NCBI RefSeq assembly: GCF_024806835.1
Contig: NZ_JANTYU010000001.1
Span: 186,001-250,000 of the forward strand
Reading direction: 5' to 3'
DNA length: 64,000 bases
Source: Xanthomonas sp. 3793
Lineage (GTDB): Bacteria > Pseudomonadota > Gammaproteobacteria > Xanthomonadales > Xanthomonadaceae
The position numbers and the translations under genes were made by a program. The notes beneath the pieces are model-generated. The model made no database searches, had not been told where the DNA came from, and worked only from the letters and a program-made list of their open reading frames with translations. This document shows positions 17,776 to 29,100 of this stretch, piece after piece; position 1 is the stretch's first letter; each line of letters begins with the position of its first letter.

Positions 17776-17964
17776 ATGAAGACGATCGGAGCAGTGATGC
17801 TGGCAGCGGTATTGAGCGCAGCAGTGGTAGCGCGTGCTGCACCACCTGTCGCGGCTGCGCCCGCCACCACAGAATTGGCACGCGAGGCGGTGGCGTCTTG
17901 GGTCTGCGCAGAGCGCTGCGCACTTACGTGCTGCAAACCGCTGGATGGTCCGTTGCCTGTCTAA
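17776..17964 (+). CDS. small secreted peptide, hypothetical
   Basis: This 62-residue frame has a plausible signal peptide (MKTIGAVMLAAVLSAAVVARA) and a short mature portion with four cysteines in CAERCALTCCKP, a potential metal-binding or disulfide knot. A GGAGCAGGC run precedes the ATG. No family is recognised. The reverse strand also carries an open frame, but without a ribosome-binding site. Confidence 0.5.
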   Translation: MKTIGAVMLAAVLSAAVVARAAPPVAAAPATTELAREAVASWVCAERCALTCCKPLDGPLPV

Positions 17965-18209
17965 TCGTGGGCTGCCATCGCCCCGCTTGCAGAGAGTGTC
18001 GGCGCATCAAACGATCTCGGCGCATCACACCGTTACCGCCACGCGGTAATGAGCGCACCTCATAACTGCATGCGGTACACGCGGCTGGAACGGCGAGGCG
18101 GATACGGCATGCTGGCGCCATGTCCTGTCCAGACGCATCGCGGCGCGTGCATGGCCCATCGCGCAGCCGCCCAGGCCTGCGGCTATCGCATCACGCAAGG
18201 AGATAACGC

Positions 18210-19007
18210 TTGGATTTCAGCGCAGCGACCCCTAGATCTGTATCTGACAGACCCACCACTTCGGTGCGTCGGCCTCACGTGCTCGCGCGCGTCGTGGCCA
18301 GCGTCCTTGGCGCGGTCGCTGTCTGTGTGGTTGCCCCCTCCCCCGCGGCAACACATTCCCCGGAGTCCATCGGTATGCCCATCTCGGAAAGTCTGTCGCC
18401 CCGACAACAAGCCATCGCACCGATTGCCGCGTTTGCGGCGACCGGCGATATCGGCCGTTTGACCACCGCATTGGAGGCAGGCCTGGACACCGGGCTGACC
18501 ATCAACGAATGCAAGGAAGTGCTGGTACAGGTCTACGCATATGCCGGCTTTCCGCGCAGCCTCAATGCGCTGTCGGCGCTGATGCAGGTGGTTCAAGCGC
18601 GGCAACAGCGCGGCCTTGCCGACACGCAGGGCGAGCTGCCGGGTCCGGTGCCGACCGGCCCGGAACTGCTTGCGTTGGGCACCGCCAATCAAACGCAGCT
18701 GGTGGGGGCGGCGGTGTCTGGGCCGCTGTTCGAGTTCGCACCGGCCATCGATGCCTATTTGAAGACGCATCTGTTCGGCGACATTTTCGCGCGCGACAAC
18801 CTCGATTGGGTCAGCCGCGAGCTGGCAACGGTGAGCATGCTCGCAGCGCTGGAGGGGGTGGACTCGCAACTGCAGTCGCATCTGAAGATCAGCATGCACA
18901 TCGGTGTGAGCAGCGCGCAGCTCAATGCGCTGGCGCAGGTGCTGGATACACGGGTCGGTGCGGCGGCCGGCACCCGCGCCAAGGCCGCCTTGGCCAAGAC
19001 GCAGTGA
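18210..19007 (+). CDS. carboxymuconolactone decarboxylase-like protein with signal/TM segment
   Basis: This 265-residue protein starts at TTG 18210, set by a strong AAGGAGAT six bases upstream; no ATG fits. An N-terminal hydrophobic segment (ARVVASVLGAVAVCVVAPSPAATH) suggests export. Two carboxymuconolactone decarboxylase-type helical modules follow: GLTINECKEVLVQVYAYAGFPRSLNAL (about 95-121) and NLDWVSRELATVSMLAALEGVDSQLQSHL (about 193-221). This tandem arrangement occurs in gamma-carboxymuconolactone decarboxylase and AhpD-like proteins. The CxxC pair of AhpD-type peroxidase reductases is absent, so peroxidase activity is doubtful. It appears to be monocistronic. Confidence 0.8.
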   Translation: MDFSAATPRSVSDRPTTSVRRPHVLARVVASVLGAVAVCVVAPSPAATHSPESIGMPISESLSPRQQAIAPIAAFAATGDIGRLTTALEAGLDTGLTINECKEVLVQVYAYAGFPRSLNALSALMQVVQARQQRGLADTQGELPGPVPTGPELLALGTANQTQLVGAAVSGPLFEFAPAIDAYLKTHLFGDIFARDNLDWVSRELATVSMLAALEGVDSQLQSHLKISMHIGVSSAQLNALAQVLDTRVGAAAGTRAKAALAKTQ

Positions 19008-20194
19008 GAATGCCGATCCGCTGATGCAGCCGCGGGCGGGCGATTCCGCCCGATGCGCTGCCGCGTGGCTGGGAGCGACCTGACCACGGTGAAATCGCCG
19101 CTACTGCATGCGTGCTTGCCTGCTGAATCAGTACCGGCCTGTCGACTATGAACGCCCACGCCCACACCTGCGGAAAGTGCGGGCACCGGGCCGGCCTCCA
19201 CGCCGTGCCGTGCATGACGACTGGCGGCCCTGGCTGAGCAGATCGCTCAAACCTCACCGCCTTGCGCGATACGTCTGAGGCAGCGGTCACCGGCGTCCAC
19301 ACCAAGCGGGCTGAACCTCTGCAGGCTTCGGACGCTGGCTATGCGAAAAGCTTGTCCGCACCGCCCTCCTCCTCTCGCAATCGCCCAAGAACCTACAGGG
19401 GTTGCAAGATCGGATAATTAAATAACGCCCAGATCATCCTGGGCGTCCTAGAAGGCGACGACCTTGAGAAAATCCTCAAAAAATAAACTAAATTATTCAA
19501 ATCATTCATTTTCTTCGCAACCGATTGCGCAATCAGCGCCGTTAGACGTCGAATTTCGCACAATCGGACGAGGCCGCTCGGCGCTGTGAGAGGACGTTTT
19601 TATCGCAATGACATCGGGGGACAATTTCGCCTGGACCGTTTAAACCATCGTCGCACTCAAAATTATTCAAAATCACGCTGCTTACAGCAGAGTCCGTTAG
19701 GGCGCCTAACTTCCGGTTGAATTCGCCACACGGCGTAAGGGATTTACCCACATCTTCAACGTGATTCCCCGATTACCCACGCTCTTCATCGCATTTAGGA
19801 TGGCCGCCCTCTGCGAAATGTGACGGACTATTGTTGCGTTCGGTCCGACAATTTTCCATGTTTTGATCTGTTAGCCGCCTATTAGTCCGATATCGCTATG
19901 GAGTGAATCGGCGCTGCCTATCGCACGATCTTTTTCTCTGAATAGCAACTGTCCATTCAGACTTTAGAGTTAATGGCTAGCGCCGTTAAACAAACCGCAG
20001 GCACACGGCGAATGCATCAACGTATTTGCCGAGTACTTCGTCAGCGCAACTCCGAGGGGACGGACCGCTGTGGTTTGAAGTGAATAACACGTGAAATTAA
20101 ACGCCTTCGTTGGTGACCGCCAGCGCTGGGACCTTCTGCGCCAAATTTCAAAATCAGCGGTAGCGGCGCGCCTACAACGGAATCGACCACGCTT
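19008..20194. other. long AT-richer non-coding region upstream of the protease autotransporter
   Basis: About 1.2 kb without a supported gene. From about 19410 the composition shifts to markedly lower GC than the rest of the window. It includes a perfect 8-bp inverted repeat (ACGCCCAG, 6-base loop, CTGGGCGT) at 19425-19446 and a smaller one at 19464-19479 beside an A-run. A 69-codon minus-strand frame at 19542-19751 has no recognisable features. The region presumably carries the autotransporter promoter and a long leader, or is foreign or decayed DNA. Confidence 0.5.
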
Positions 20195-22945
20195 ATGAAT
20201 CGCTCGCTACTTGCAACCACCATCGCCTCCTGTCTTGTCCTGACCGCATGTGGCGGCGGTGGCGGTGGCGGCAACGTCCGCAGTGAGCCGCCGCAGAGTA
20301 CGGTGATCGCGCCGGCACCTACGCCTACCGCGCCGACCACCCCGGGCACCACCTCCGATCCGCTGCCCAAGACCGCGCCGGTTCCGACACCTGCGCCTGC
20401 CCGTTATCAAGGCGTCGGCAGCAATCTGCTGGTGCCGATCAATGCCGATCTGGCGCAGCAGGCCGGTGCCCGCGGCCAGGGGGTGAAGCTGGCGGTGCTG
20501 GACGACAACCTGATGCCGAGTTACGCGCCGATTGCCGGCAAGGTCGATGGCTTCACCGACTACACCGCCAGCCCGGGTACGCCCGAGTCGTCGTCCAACG
20601 CGCTGCGCGGCCATGGCACCATCGTCTCGGCGCTGGCGTTAGGCTCGGCGCAGGACGGCTTTGCCGGTGGCGTCGCTCCGGATGCGGACCTGTTCTATGC
20701 GCGGATCTGCGCAGAGAATTCCTGCGGTACCCAGCAGGCCCGCCGCGCGGCGGTGGATCTGGCCGCCTCCGGCGTGCGCATCGCCAATCTGTCGCTGGGC
20801 GCCTCGTATGCCGACGCCGCCGGCAGCGCCAATGCGGCAGCCGCCTGGCGGTTTGCGCTGACGCCGCTGGTGCAGGCAGACGCGCTGATCGTCGCCTCGA
20901 CAGGCAACGAAGGCGCCGCCGAAGCCTCGTATCCGGCGGCGACGCCGGTGCAGGAAGCCAGCGTGCGCAACAACTGGCTGGCGGTAGGCGCGATCAATGT
21001 CGACAGTGCCGGCAATGCGGCCGGTCTGACCAGCTATTCCAACCATTGTGGCGCCGCTGCGCAATGGTGCCTGGTGGCACCGGGCAGCTTCACCGCTCCG
21101 GCGCTGGCCGGCACCGAATTGCAGGGCCAGATCGCCGGCACCTCGTTTTCCACCGCGGCGGTCAGCGGCGTCGCGGCGCAGGTTCTGGGTGTGTATCCGT
21201 GGATGAGCGCCTCCAACCTGCAACAGACCCTGCTGACCACCGCTACCGACCTGGGCGACCCGGGCGTGGATGCGCTGTATGGCTGGGGCCTGGTCAACGC
21301 GGCCAAGGCGATCAAGGGCCCGGGCCAGTTTGCCAGCAACTGGTCCGCCACCGTGGGTGCAGGCTACGACAGCACCTTCGGCAACGACATTTCAGGCAGC
21401 GGCAGCTTGACCAAGAATGGCAGCGGCAAACTCACCCTGAGCGGCAACAACACCTATACCGGCGGCACCACGATTGCTGACGGCGTACTGGCGCTGTCCG
21501 GCAGCCTGCGCTCGGATCTTGTGGTGGCAAATTCGGCCACCTTCGAGTCGCGCGGCGGCGTGATCAACGGCGGCTACAGCCTGGTCAACAGCACCGGCAC
21601 CACCGCCATCGAATTGGGCAAGGGGTTGACCGTCACAGGCGTGGCCAGCCTGAAGGGCAATCTGCTGTTGCTGCCGGAAGCGTCCGGCTACAGCGTCGGC
21701 AGCAGCGAGAAGATCGTCAGGGCCGGTGTCCTGCAAGGCACGTTCGACCGCGTGCAGTACGCCAACAATTTCTTCTGGACCGCATCGCTTTTCTACGACC
21801 CGACCACCGTCACCGCAACCCTGACCCGCAATGCGTCGGCCGCCAGTGCGCAGGCCGCGGGTGCGCCGCAGGCCGTGGTCAACGGCGCTGCCCAGGCCGA
21901 TGCGCTGGTCAAGGTGCTGGACACCCGCGTGGCATCCGGCGACACCGCAAATTTGGGTGGCCTGATCAGCGCCACCGGCTCGCTGCTGGCGGCATCCAAT
22001 GCGCAGGTTGCCGCATCGCTGCCGACCCTGGCCGGCCAGGTGCACGGTATCGAGCGCACGCTGGGCTTCCAGTCGGCACTCAACGATGCGCGTGTTGCTG
22101 CCGATCGCCTGCCCTACCTGGCCGACACCACCACGCTGACCACCTGGATGCAGGGCAGCTACCTGGATGGCGATCTGAGCCGCAGCGGGTTTGCATCGGC
22201 CGACTACACCCAGCAGGCCACCACCTTCGGTGTGGATGTGCCGGTCGGCAGTGCCGGCACGGTGGTGGGCGCTGCGGTGACCTCCGGTCAGGACCGCGCG
22301 CACATCGATGCTTCGGCCAGCCGTCTGCGCTCGGACCGTTACGCGATGACCGCGTACCTGTACCAGCCGATCGGCCAGGCGTACCTGTCGGGCATCGGTT
22401 CTTATGGCATGAGCAATGTGGAGACCGAGCGCAACGTGCAGGCCGGCAGCGTCGGTGAGCGCTTGCAGGACCGTCGCCACGACACCAACTGGTCGCTGCG
22501 TGCGGAAGTCGGCCTGCTGCCGCATGCCGGGCTGTCGCCCTTCGTTGCCGCAGGTGTGGTCAGCCAGACCCAGGATGCCTTCAGCGAAGCCTCGGTGACC
22601 GGTCTGGGCCTGAGCGCCGGCAGCGATACCTTGCGCGCGGGGTATGCCGAGGCGGGCGTGCGCGGCCATCTGGCGCACGGCAAGTGGGGCTTCGATGGTC
22701 TGGTCGCCTACCGCTCGTTGCTGGGCAACCCCAACGCCGACTTCAGCGCCTGGTTCACCGGCTTGCCGGAAGCGCGCTTCAACGTGGCCGGGACGCCGGT
22801 GTCCAGGCAGGCCGTGCGCGCCTCGGTCGGCGTGCGGTACCAGGTCAACGACGCGTTCTCGCTGTACGGCAATGTGGGCGCCGAGCGTGGACGTTCCGAT
22901 TCCAACAGCATCAACGCCAATGTCGGTGTGCGCTGGCAGTTCTGA
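20195..22945 (+). CDS. lipobox-bearing subtilisin-type autotransporter serine protease
   Basis: This 916-residue autotransporter begins MNRSLLATTIASCLVLTACG. The lipobox LTAC is followed by seven glycines and a proline-rich linker to about residue 70. A peptidase S8 domain (about 75-375) has the triad Asp103 (AVLDDN), His140 (RGHGT) and Ser317 (GTSFS), with oxyanion Asn238 (STGNEG). A single passenger-associated transport repeat (LTKNGSGKLTLSGNNTYTGG) follows near residue 408, then a linker and a C-terminal beta-barrel (about 640-916) ending WQF. The lipid-anchored subtilisin-autotransporter design matches SphB1 of Bordetella and NalP of Neisseria, surface maturases of other exported proteins. 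It converges on the giant autotransporter gene, a plausible substrate (inference). Confidence 0.92.
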   Translation: MNRSLLATTIASCLVLTACGGGGGGGNVRSEPPQSTVIAPAPTPTAPTTPGTTSDPLPKTAPVPTPAPARYQGVGSNLLVPINADLAQQAGARGQGVKLAVLDDNLMPSYAPIAGKVDGFTDYTASPGTPESSSNALRGHGTIVSALALGSAQDGFAGGVAPDADLFYARICAENSCGTQQARRAAVDLAASGVRIANLSLGASYADAAGSANAAAAWRFALTPLVQADALIVASTGNEGAAEASYPAATPVQEASVRNNWLAVGAINVDSAGNAAGLTSYSNHCGAAAQWCLVAPGSFTAPALAGTELQGQIAGTSFSTAAVSGVAAQVLGVYPWMSASNLQQTLLTTATDLGDPGVDALYGWGLVNAAKAIKGPGQFASNWSATVGAGYDSTFGNDISGSGSLTKNGSGKLTLSGNNTYTGGTTIADGVLALSGSLRSDLVVANSATFESRGGVINGGYSLVNSTGTTAIELGKGLTVTGVASLKGNLLLLPEASGYSVGSSEKIVRAGVLQGTFDRVQYANNFFWTASLFYDPTTVTATLTRNASAASAQAAGAPQAVVNGAAQADALVKVLDTRVASGDTANLGGLISATGSLLAASNAQVAASLPTLAGQVHGIERTLGFQSALNDARVAADRLPYLADTTTLTTWMQGSYLDGDLSRSGFASADYTQQATTFGVDVPVGSAGTVVGAAVTSGQDRAHIDASASRLRSDRYAMTAYLYQPIGQAYLSGIGSYGMSNVETERNVQAGSVGERLQDRRHDTNWSLRAEVGLLPHAGLSPFVAAGVVSQTQDAFSEASVTGLGLSAGSDTLRAGYAEAGVRGHLAHGKWGFDGLVAYRSLLGNPNADFSAWFTGLPEARFNVAGTPVSRQAVRASVGVRYQVNDAFSLYGNVGAERGRSDSNSINANVGVRWQF

Positions 22946-23005
22946 TCCAGCGCTGGCGGCGGTTGCGCGACGGCATCCGCCGGCCGCGTAACGCCAGCGA
23001 CTGCG

Positions 23006-23029
23006 AAGGTCCCGGCATGCCGGGGCCTT
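23006..23029 (+). terminator. hairpin after the protease autotransporter
   Basis: The sequence AAGGTCCCGGCATGCCGGGGCCTT folds into a GC-rich stem around GCATGC. It is the first of two hairpins between the convergent autotransporter genes. Confidence 0.55.
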
Positions 23030-23066
23030 CATCCGTCTCGATGCGCACCTGGCCGAGCGGATCGGC

Positions 23067-23094
23067 AAAAAGAGCCCCGGCGTGCCGGGGCTTT
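23067..23094. terminator. bidirectional intrinsic terminator between convergent autotransporters
   Basis: A perfect 9-bp stem (AGCCCCGGC / GCCGGGGCT) has A-residues on its left and CTTTGTCGTT on its right. It can therefore work for the plus-strand protease gene and for the minus-strand giant gene, which ends 23 bp away. Confidence 0.75.
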
Positions 23095-23116
23095 GTCGTT
23101 CACTGCGGGGAGCCAA

Positions 23117-26100
23117 TCAGAAACTCCAGCCCCAGGTCACCTGTCCGCCGTAGGCGGTCTGTCCATCGCCGCTGAGTCCTTGCAACGACAGCGACATGCG
23201 GCTGTTGGGCGACGTGATCAGGCTGACGCCCAACTCGCCGATGGCCGCATTCCTGGCCAGCGTGACGCTTTGCACCGAGAACTCCGAGCCGGTGCCGATG
23301 AAGCCCGCCGAGCGCTGCACCGCGCGATCGCCAAACGCGTGGCGCCAGCCCGCCGAGGCATAGAGTGCGGCCTGCTGACCAAGCTCCCAACGTCCGCGCA
23401 CACCCAGGGTAGTGGTGGTGAATTCGTCCTTGGCGCTGTCGACCGACAACCCGGAGATCCCGCCGCGCTCAGTGAACCCGTCGGTCTTCAGATGGGTGTA
23501 GTCGGCGGCAATGAACGGGCTGTACACCGCATTGCCGGTACGCAGATTCCACGACGCTTCCAGCGACACCGTCACGGCAGTGGCGTCGTATTGGCTGGTG
23601 AGCCGTTCCTCGAGCACGCCGGGCAGCACGACCCGGCGCGCGCCGTCCACGCTGTAGTCCGCATAGTCCACCGCGCCCTGCAGCGAGAATGCGGACCAAT
23701 CGGCCTGGCCATACACACCGACATGGGTGCCGTCGATGTCGGAGCGGTCGCCCCACTCGCGCGACCAGCTTTCGATGTCCTGGCTGCCCACCGCCACACC
23801 GAGCACGCTGCGCTCGCCGATGCGGCGTTCTGCACCGGCCATGATGCCGTTGTCTTCGCGGCGTACCGAAACCGCGTTGGCATCGCCGTCGACGCGATTG
23901 GGCAGGCTACGCCCGGTGATCCATACGGTGGTGTCACCGATGCGGGTGTCCTGGCTGTCGCCGCGCAGATGGCTGCCGATGCCGCTGTTGAGAAAGCGGC
24001 TGTCCAGCATGGCGGTCGCGGTGCTGGCATGGCTTTCGCCCGACAGCGACGCGAAGGCGGTGGCGACTGCCTGCGCGTCGTCCGGCAGACGCACGACGGC
24101 CTGATACACCGGGCTATCGATCGACAGGCCGTCGACCGCAGCGGCAGCGGACTGCTGGTTGGGCGTGGTCACCGTATCCACCATGCCGACGGTGTTGCGC
24201 CCCAGCGACACCGACAACCCCGTTGCGCTGGTGCTGACGTCGGGATCGATAAACGCGTAATCGGAGAAGACGTTGGTGAATTGCCCGGTGAGTCCCCCAG
24301 CAGCGTTGATCACCGGAATCTCGGTGAACAATGGCAGGTCGGCCGCACGTACCAACACCAATGAGCTGCCCGGCGACAGCGTGGCCGCGCCGCCTACCGT
24401 CACCGGCGTCACCACACCGCCCGTGCCGGACGTGACCTGCACCGTGGAGCCGGGGCCGATGGTGGCGTTGCCGCCCACATTGATCGTGCCGGTGGTGCCG
24501 CCGATGGCCAGGGTACCGCCGGTCGTGGTCAGGCTGCCGATGCTGCCGCTGCCGGTCAGCGTACCGCCCGGCCCCACCGTCACCGGCCCGCCGATCGCGG
24601 CGCCCGGGTTGGCCGGGTTGCCGACGCTCAAGGTGCCCGCCGTGATGGTGGTCGGGCCGGTGAAGCCGCTGCTGTCTGCAGTGACCAGCAGGGTGCCGAT
24701 GCCGTCCTTGAGCAGGCTACCGGTGCCCGACAGCGCACCTGCGTAGGTGCCGCTGGCGTTCTGCGCGAACACCAGCGCGCTGTTGTTTGCGATGGTGCCC
24801 TGCAGGCTATCGGTGTCGCCGATCAGGGTACCCGCGTTGATGGTGGTACCGCCGAGATATCCGTTGACGCCATCCAGCGTGACCGCACCGCTGCCGTCCT
24901 TGATCAGCGCACCGCTGCCGGCGATGTTGCCGGTAAAGCTGCCGTCGCCGGCCTGATCGAAGACCAGCACACCGTTGTCGAGGATGTTGCCTTGTAGGCT
25001 GGTGGTGGTGCCCTGCAGCGTGCCGTCGGCAATGGCGGTGCCGCCGCCATAGGTGTTGGCACCGGCCAGCGTGAGCACGCCGGCACCTTGTTTCACCACG
25101 CTACCGGCGCCGCTGACGATGCCGGTAAAGGTGCCATCGGCAGACTGGTCGAAGACCAGCGTGGCGTTGTTCACCACATCGCCCTGCAGGCTGGTGGTCG
25201 TGCCGATCAAGCTGCCGGCACTCACCAGCGTGCCGCCGGCATAGCTGTTGGCACCGGTCAGTTGCAGTGCGCCGCTGCCGGCCTTCTCCAGCGAGCCGGT
25301 CCCGCTGACTACACCGGCATACACCCCGCCGGTGGTCTGGTTGAACACCAGTGCCGCATTGTTGACGATGTCGCCCTGCACGCTGGTGCTGTCGCCGATC
25401 AAGCTGCCGGCCGCAATCGTGGTGCCGCCGCTGTAGCCATTGGCACCGTTGAGCAACAGCGCGCCCGCGCCGTCCTTGACCACGTTGCCGGTGCCGGTGA
25501 TCGAACCGCTGAACACGCCATCGGCTGCCTGGTTGAACGCCACGGTGGCGTTGTCGACGATCGCGCCCTGCAAGCTGCCGCTATTGCCCGCCAGCGTGCC
25601 GGCACTGACGGTGGTGCCGCCGGTATAGCTGTTGCTGCCGTCCAGCGTCAGCGTGCCGGTATTGGTCTTGATCAGCGCGCCGTTGCCGCCGATGGCACCC
25701 GACAAGGTCAGATCGGCCGGGTTGTCGACGGTGAGCGCTGCGCCCAGGTTGACCGTATTGCCCAGCGCGGCGGCGATCGCATTGCTGAGCACCGAAGCGC
25801 CGGTCACCGACAACGTGCCGCTGCCCAAGGCCGTGTTGCTGCCCACCGCCAGCGTGCCGGCATTCAACACGGTGCCCCCCGCGTAGCTGTTGTTGCCGTC
25901 GAGCGTCAGCGTGGTGGCGCCGTTCTTGATCAGGCTGCCCGCACCGCTGACCGGGCCGGACACGCTCAGGTCGTTGCTGCCAAGCAGATTCAACGCGCCA
26001 TTCACCACCACCGCGTTGCCCAGCGCCAGTGCCTGGTTGCTATCGAGGCTGGTGCCGGCCGCTGCGGTCAACGTGCCGGTGCCCAGCGCTTGCGCATCGC

Positions 26101-29100
26101 CCAGCACCAGCGTGCCGCCATCGAGCAAGGTGCCGCCGGTGTAGCTGTTGGCTGCGTCGAGCACCAAGGTGCCGGTGTCGAGTTTCTGCAGTGCGCCTGC
26201 GCCGCCGATGGCGACATCGATCGTGCCGGTTACACCAGGGTCGACGCGGATGATGGTGTTGGCGGCATTGGCGCTCAACGCACCGGCACCGCCGTCGCTC
26301 AGCACATAGCCATCGGTGACGAACTGCATGCCGGTGATGCCCTGGGTGCCTTGCACGGCCACGGTACCGGCAGTGCCGGCGAACACTGCGAAGCTGTTCT
26401 GCCAGGTATCGTTGGTCAGGCCGTCGATCGCTGTCCAGTTGGTGCCGCCGGCCGTCCATGCAGCGCTGCCGCCATCGATGGCGCCGTTGGCGACGGTTTG
26501 CGCACCATCCCAGAACTGCACGTTGCTGCCCGGCGCCAGCACCACCACGTTGATCTGTTGTGCCAGTGCGGTCTGCAGCGTCAGCTGGGTCGGGTCCACG
26601 GTGCCGGGCAGCGTGCCGATGCCCAGGCCGTTGTCGGTCAACGCACCGGTGTAGTCGATCAGGCGATACACACCGGTACCGAAGCCGCCGATGTCGGTGA
26701 TGTTGAGCGTGCCGTCCAGCGTGAGGTCGCCGTTGACCGCCAGCACGCCGGTCTGGCTCGGGATGCCCAGGAATGCATCGAGCGTGGCGTTGGGCGCCAT
26801 GCTCAAGCTGCCGGTGGTGAGCAATGCGCCACTGCTCACCACCAGACGGCCGCCATCGTTGACGGTGACCGCCGCATCGACCACGCCGCTGCCGCTCAAG
26901 CTGCCGCCGGCGCCAACGCTCAGGCCGCCAGCACTGGCCAGCGTGCCATCCACATCCAGCGTGCCGCCGAGGATCTGCGTGGTGCCGCCCGGCGCGCTGG
27001 TACCGGTGAGCTGCAGCGTGCCGGTGCCCACCTTGTCCAGGTTGCCGGCGCCGCTCAGACTACCCGCAAAGGTGCTGCCGACGTTGTTGACGCCCAGCTG
27101 CAGCGTGTTGCCCCCGAGGATGTCGACCGCACCCTGCCCGGTCACCGCGCCCAGCGCTGCACTGCTGCCCAACGACAGCCCCGCACCTGCGGCGACATCC
27201 ACCGCGCTGGCGGCCCCCAGGTTGCCGGTGGCGGAGGTGGCAAGCACACCCGCCTGCACCGCCACCGGGCCGCTGAAGCTGTTGACGCCGGACAAGGTCA
27301 AGGTACCCAGGCCGGTCTTGGTGAGCGCACCGGCACCACTGAGCGTGCCGGTCAGTGCCAGATCCGCAGCGCTGGCGATGGTCAGGTCCGCACCCAGGTT
27401 GACGCCGTTGCCCAGCGCCAGCGCGACGGCATTGCTCAAGGTGGAGTTGCCCAGCACCGACAGGCTGCCGACACCCAGGGCGGTGTTGCTGCCCACCGCC
27501 AGCGTGCCGGCGTTCAACACGGTGCCGCCCGCGTAGCTGTTGCTGCCATCGAGCGTCAGCGCGGTCGTACCGTTCTTGATCAAGCCGCCCGCACCACTGA
27601 CCGGCCCGGACACGCTCAGGTCGTTGCTACCCACCAGAGTCAGTGCGCCATTCACCACCACCGCATTGCCCAGCGCCACTGCCTGGTTGTTATCGAGGCT
27701 GGTGCCGGCCGCGGCGGTCAATGCGCCGGTGCCAAGTGCCTGCGCATCCCCAAGCACCAGCGTGCCGCCACTGAGCGCGGTGCCGCCGGTATAGCTGTTG
27801 GCTGCGTCGAGCACCAAGGTGCCGGTGTCGAGTTTCTCTACGCCACCGATGCCGGCGATGGCGACATCGATCGTGGCGGTGGCCGCCGGGTCGACGCGGA
27901 TTGCGGTGAGCGGGCTAGCCACTGCCAGCGTGCCCGCACCGGCATCGCTCAACAGGTAGCCATCGCTCGCAAACTGCAGGCCGCCGATGTTTTGCGCGCC
28001 CTGCACGCCGACGCTGCCGGCAGTGCCGGAGAACACGGCAAAATCGCCCTGCCAGGTGCTGTTGGCCGAGCCGTCCTGGCCGGTCCAGTTGGTGGCAGCG
28101 CCCCACACGCCCGAGCCGCCATCGACGCTACCGTTGGCCGTGGTCTGCACGCCGTCCCAGAACTGCACGATGCTGCCCGGCGCCGTCACCACCAGGTTGA
28201 TCTGCTGGCCGATCGCGGTCTGCAATGCCAGCTGGCTGATATCGACGCTGCCGGGGATGCTGCCGAACAGCATGCCGTTGTTGGTCAACACGCCGGTGTA
28301 ATCGATCAACCGATACACGCCGGAGCCGAAGCCGCCGATGTCGATGACATTGAGCGTGCCGTCGAGGGTGAGATTGCCGTTGACCGCAAGCAGGCGCGTG
28401 TTGCTGGGCGCCGCAAGCGACACGTCCATCAAGGCGCCCGGTGCCAACGTCAGCCCGCCCATGCTGAGCGAGGAACCGCTGCTCAACGCCAGCCGGCCGC
28501 CATTGCCGATGGTCACATCGCTGCCGATGCTGCCACTGGGGCCGGTACCGGTGAGCGTGCCGCCAGCGAGCACATTCAACGCACTCGTGCCCAGGCTGCC
28601 CACCACGTCCAGGGTGCCGCCGCTCACCTGGGTGGCGCCGCCGATCACGCTGGAGCCGAGCAGGTTCACGGTGCCGGCGCCGACCTTGTCCAGATTGCCG
28701 CCACCGCCCAGGCTGCCGGCGAAGTTGCCGCTGCCCAACTGCAGGGTGGCGCCGGCATCGGTAGCGACGCCCCCCGCACCGGTGAGTGCGTTGATCAATC
28801 CGCCGTTGGTCAGGTTCAAGGATGCGCCGGCTGCCACATCGACGTTGCTTGCATTGCCGAGCGATGCGGCGGTGCTGGCCACCACGGTGCCGGCCTGGAT
28901 CGCCAGCGGGCCGGTGTAGGTATTGCCGCCGCTCAGCGTCAAGGTGCCGAGGCCGGTCTTGGTCAGCGCGCCCGCGCCGCTGATGGTGCCGCTGGCCAGC
29001 ATGTCGGCCGCGTTGTCGACGGTAAGCGCCGCAGACAGATCGATGCCATTGCTCAAGGCCACCGCGATGGCATTGCTCAGCACCGAATCGCCGGTAACCG

